Position numbers and translations under genes: made by a program
Shown: one piece after another, positions 61,371 through 64,000 of the stretch
Layout of the letters: each line of letters opens with the position of its first letter
How positions within the stretch are numbered: the first letter of the stretch is position 1
The notes under the pieces: generated by a model
Database searches by the model: none
Seen by the model: the letters and a program-made list of their open reading frames with translations, nothing else
What the model was told of the DNA's origin: nothing
Assembly (NCBI GenBank): GCA_030062745.1
Contig: CP099846.1
Location: 25,255,201 to 25,319,200 of the forward strand
DNA: 64,000 nt
Source of the DNA: Capitulum mitella
Lineage: Eukaryota; Arthropoda; Thecostraca; Pollicipedomorpha; Pollicipedidae
Direction of reading: 5' to 3'

Positions 61371-62043
61371 CTCGTGATGATGCTCCCTGCTTCGAGATCG
61401 TGCTAGTTGTGCAGGCGGTGCGTAACGCGCTGGCTTCAGGCGATTTCTTTGGGGAAGTTGTAATGTTTTAAAGGTAGAAACGCCTTGTTTCGGGCTATTG
61501 TTTCATTGCACGTCTTGGTGCCAATGCGGCCCGACAACTACGCGGATTTCTTTAGTTATGAGAAGTGTGAAGCCTGCACCTAGAATACCCAGAATCAAAA
61601 CATTACCATGGTCATGGCATCTTGACAATCTTCAAGGACCTGAGTAGTTTGTTTTCACCAAAATGTGCAGAACTGATAAACTGAGGACTAGAGCTGATGA
61701 TGTTACACCATTTGTTGACAGAACTACATGGCACATAGGAAAGCTGGGCATGCCTCTTGCCCAAAGCATGGAGTTAAGAATTATTCCCAACCTAACATTG
61801 GGGAAGCACATTCATATTCCCATTCTAATACTGGCTCTTATTTTACATAGCCCATAGCACAGTTTTCCATTTTCTCCACCCACAGCCTTGGAGAATGAAA
61901 TTTCTTAGATCTTGTTGTACCAGCACAGCAAATATCATTGCATCAGAAGCTGTCTTCATAGCTTGAGCAATTCATTTCTCTTCAGCACAGGGAGAAATGA
62001 GAGCACTGCTGATGGCACCAGTTGTAACACCAACATCACCTAG

Positions 62044-62449
62044 TTGGAATCTTTGTTGCAGATGATGTTGTCACCTTCTCCACACTTTGTGCATCATTTG
62101 CACAACTACATAAGGAATCCACATGGCATGTCATACTGTATAGCTCTGGCACTGAGAAGGGCATGTTCTGTACAAGCCACTTCTCCAGAAAAGGTCAAGA
62201 GAAGGAAAAGATCTGAGAAGAAAGAAAAGCTTGCACCCGACAGTGATAGGCACAATGAGGGAGTATCAGTGGAAGGGAAGATCAAACATACAGAAAGCTC
62301 TGCAAAAAAGAAGACTAACAAACTCATGGACAAACATGTTGAGCATGAACCCAAAGCTGTGCAGGATATATTGCATGAATATAGCGAAACACTGTATCGA
62401 AGAAAGCAAGAACCTGAAGTGTTCTACATTATCAATAAAGAAATAGCAG
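62044..62449 (+). CDS. mtTFB2: TFB2M first visible coding exon
   Basis: Encodes leader, Lys/Glu-rich segment (KVKRRKRSEKKEKLAP) and YSETLYRRKQEPEVFYIINK. Donor G|GTAAGC. The 5' limit is uncertain; 62128 is an equally good start. Confidence 0.72.
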
Positions 62450-63589
62450 GTAAGCCATCATGTGTAGTAACTAAATGTGAATTATGTATTTTTGAAACTT
62501 CTGGTAGTAAGCATTGGTATCACCTTGAAATTGTATAAGCAGTATCCAGACAATGGAAATGTACCATGCAGCTGTAACACATATAAAATGCAGCATGTGC
62601 AAAACTGTGATAACTAGATAAAAATAAAAGAATATACAGCTTAGCTAGTGTGGTAAGTTCCAGAATTAAATTTTATTCTAGTCAGTCTCCTGGGTTATTT
62701 ATAGTTTTCTAATCTATCACTTCCTGCATTTTTTATGACGTAGCTTGATACGGCTACTGCCACTTGCCACCTGCAATGCGGCAAGAATGTGACGTGGTGT
62801 AACGTAACGCCCGTAACGCCCCTGGTGACCTCCGCGTGACGGTCTGCCGACAGACCAGGTGGTGCGGAACATCCCCGCGGACAGCCGCCGGCTGCCGCAC
62901 CTGGAGCTGGGACCCGGCCCGGGCGTGCTGACGCGTGCCCTGCTCGCCGCCGGCGTCGGCGACATCAACTGCTTCGAGCCGTCGCTAGCCTTCCGCGCGC
63001 CAGTGCAGGTGCGCGACCCGACCGTGGGCCCGTGGGGGACGGCGACGGACGGTGGTGGGCCCGGCGGGCGGCAGCAGGGACGGGCCGTGGCGCCCTGTCG
63101 AGCTGTGCCGAGAGTGGGTGCAGTAGATCTGGCCGTGCTTAAAAGGTCACCGTGAGGTCGTGGTGGGTTACTGTGCGTGGTACTGTTCCACAGATTTATT
63201 GTGTTCGTCATGTCTTGCCTTAGGGAAGTGAAAACGTCTCGGTCTGAATAGATTATGTCGTGGTAGAGCACATTCACGCACAAATTTCGCCCCATGTTAT
63301 TTATGGGACTCAACTCCGTCCCTCTGCCGCTGTTATAAGACCATTGCTGCATACCATGTAGCGTCCTGTTGTGTCCCCGGCTTGTGCCGGTAACCGCCAG
63401 CCGGTCGGTCCACCCCGCTCACTGTCTCCGCCGGCCCTCAGAAGCTGCAGGAGGAGAGCGGCGGCTCCGTCCGGCTGACGCCGCTCAATCTGCTGCACCT
63501 GCCCAAGATGCAGGGGGCGGCCGCCCACGGTGACGAGCGGCGACTCGCGCAGGCGCTGCGCGGCCTCAGCCGACGCGCCTGGCAGGACG
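62044..63589 (+). CDS. mtTFB2: Mitochondrial transcription factor B2 (TFB2M), 5' part
   Basis: A Rossmann-fold protein of the rRNA adenine dimethyltransferase family that melts promoters with mitochondrial RNA polymerase. Exons 62044-62449, 62854-63008 and 63442-63589 join in phase; the gene continues past the window. Exon 1 offers two starts (62044 and 62128, MSYCIALALRRACS, the better mitochondrial leader), then a Lys-rich stretch. The split codon gives IINKEIA-D-QVVRNIP, leading into motif I, LELGPGPGVLTRALLAAG (TFB2M-type NPGPG region), then INCFEPSLAFRAPVQ and KLQEESGGSVRLTPLNLLHL. The last exon ends RRAWQD, matching the segment before the PLKVVG motif. TFB1M would have a stricter GPGPG/NPGGIT pattern; the divergent motif favours TFB2M. 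No frame break seen. Confidence 0.85.
62854..63008 (+). CDS. mtTFB2: TFB2M exon with AdoMet motif I
   Basis: QVVRNIPADSRRLPHLELGP through FRAPVQ; acceptor GCCGACAG, donor GTGCGC. Confidence 0.9.
63442..63589 (+). CDS. mtTFB2: TFB2M third exon
   Basis: KLQEESGGSVRLTPLNLLHL through LSRRAWQD, phase 1 end, donor G|GTCAGT. Acceptor GGCCCTCAG. Confidence 0.88.
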
Positions 63590-64000
63590 GTCAGTGCCGG
63601 GATAGGGCGGCCAAATTCGTCCCGAGATGTCAGGATGTGGAAAACGTGCACACGGCTATGTGCTTTCATCCCGGGAGATCAAGGCTGCTGATTTGCATAT
63701 GGACGTTTCTCTTCATCTCTGACACCGCACTGGACGACTTGGGGAATCCTGGTTGGCTGGCGTCAGTGTCGGCGGTCGCTGTGTCGGGGTTAGTGTTGCA
63801 GGTAACTTTGGCAGAGTTGGCGAATTGGTTACCGTGGCAGGATTAGCTACCAGAACAACACATTTGGATCTGAGTGGAAAACCACGTGTTTGCAGCCAGG
63901 TTTTGTGGTCACTGCACGAGGGCTAGTATTTGAGGCGAAAGTGCCGGGATCTGTACCTGAGGTAACATTTGGGGCATTGTTTGCGACCATCGCATCGGGG

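Larger units (their letters stand above)
59648..62043. other. Stretch between aldolase/adducin-like gene and TFB2M
   Basis: Begins with the aldolase 3' UTR. An ATTAAA at 60434-60439 is the first plausible poly(A) signal. It holds a weak fourth copy of the G-tract repeat (60622-60705) and a 110-bp tandem repeat (61108-61370). No exon recognised. Confidence 0.5.

Overview
This is an animal nuclear genome fragment, most likely from an arthropod. Genes are split by spliceosomal introns (GT-AG, with one GC-AG case). The recognisable proteins are animal housekeeping and signalling proteins. The promoter at the left end pairs a TATA box with an initiator 31 bp downstream. Degenerate TTAGG arrays, the arthropod telomere motif, occur in dispersed repeats. 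A crustacean such as a barnacle is possible, but the sequence does not prove it. All exon models below were built by hand from reading frames, splice consensus and phase agreement; no database search or transcript was available.

Layout. (1) 788-2437, + strand: a candidate gene for a secreted serine-rich protein built almost entirely from 12-residue repeats. (2) 10670-2722, - strand: a complete nine-exon V-ATPase subunit B gene (Vha55/ATP6V1B) of 495 codons; one intron has a GC donor and carries 35 copies of TGGCC. (3) 36783-16731, - strand: an inhibitory Smad (Smad6/7, Dad type) with an MH1 exon, a short linker exon and two MH2 exons, separated by introns of about 11.5 and 6.9 kb that are very GC-rich and full of minisatellites. 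(4) 47001-42356, - strand: a seven-exon C2H2 zinc-finger protein not assigned to a named family. (5) 53255-51984, - strand: a two-exon CCCH zinc-finger protein of about 201 residues. (6) 56079-59647, + strand: a six-exon class II aldolase/adducin-head protein whose first exon looks like a mitochondrial presequence. (7) 62044 to beyond the window end, + strand: the 5' exons of mitochondrial transcription factor B2 (TFB2M/mtTFB2).

The genes do not form a pathway or an operon-like unit; they are ordinary animal neighbours. Base composition is strongly compartmented: about 14.5-34 kb and 38.4-40.5 kb are extremely GC-rich (CCGGCC and CGG motifs), while about 43-56 kb and the Vha55 first intron are AT-rich. 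Non-coding DNA holds many tandem repeats (2 to about 110 bp units), at least three dispersed repeat families and a relic of a non-LTR retrotransposon.

I did not find a clearly new biological system. The observations most worth following are the secreted serine-repeat gene, the apparently mitochondrial adducin-like protein, the compact inhibitory Smad in its repeat-rich locus, the repeat family with TTAGG-like tails, and a perfect 19-bp-stem hairpin at 37723-37765.
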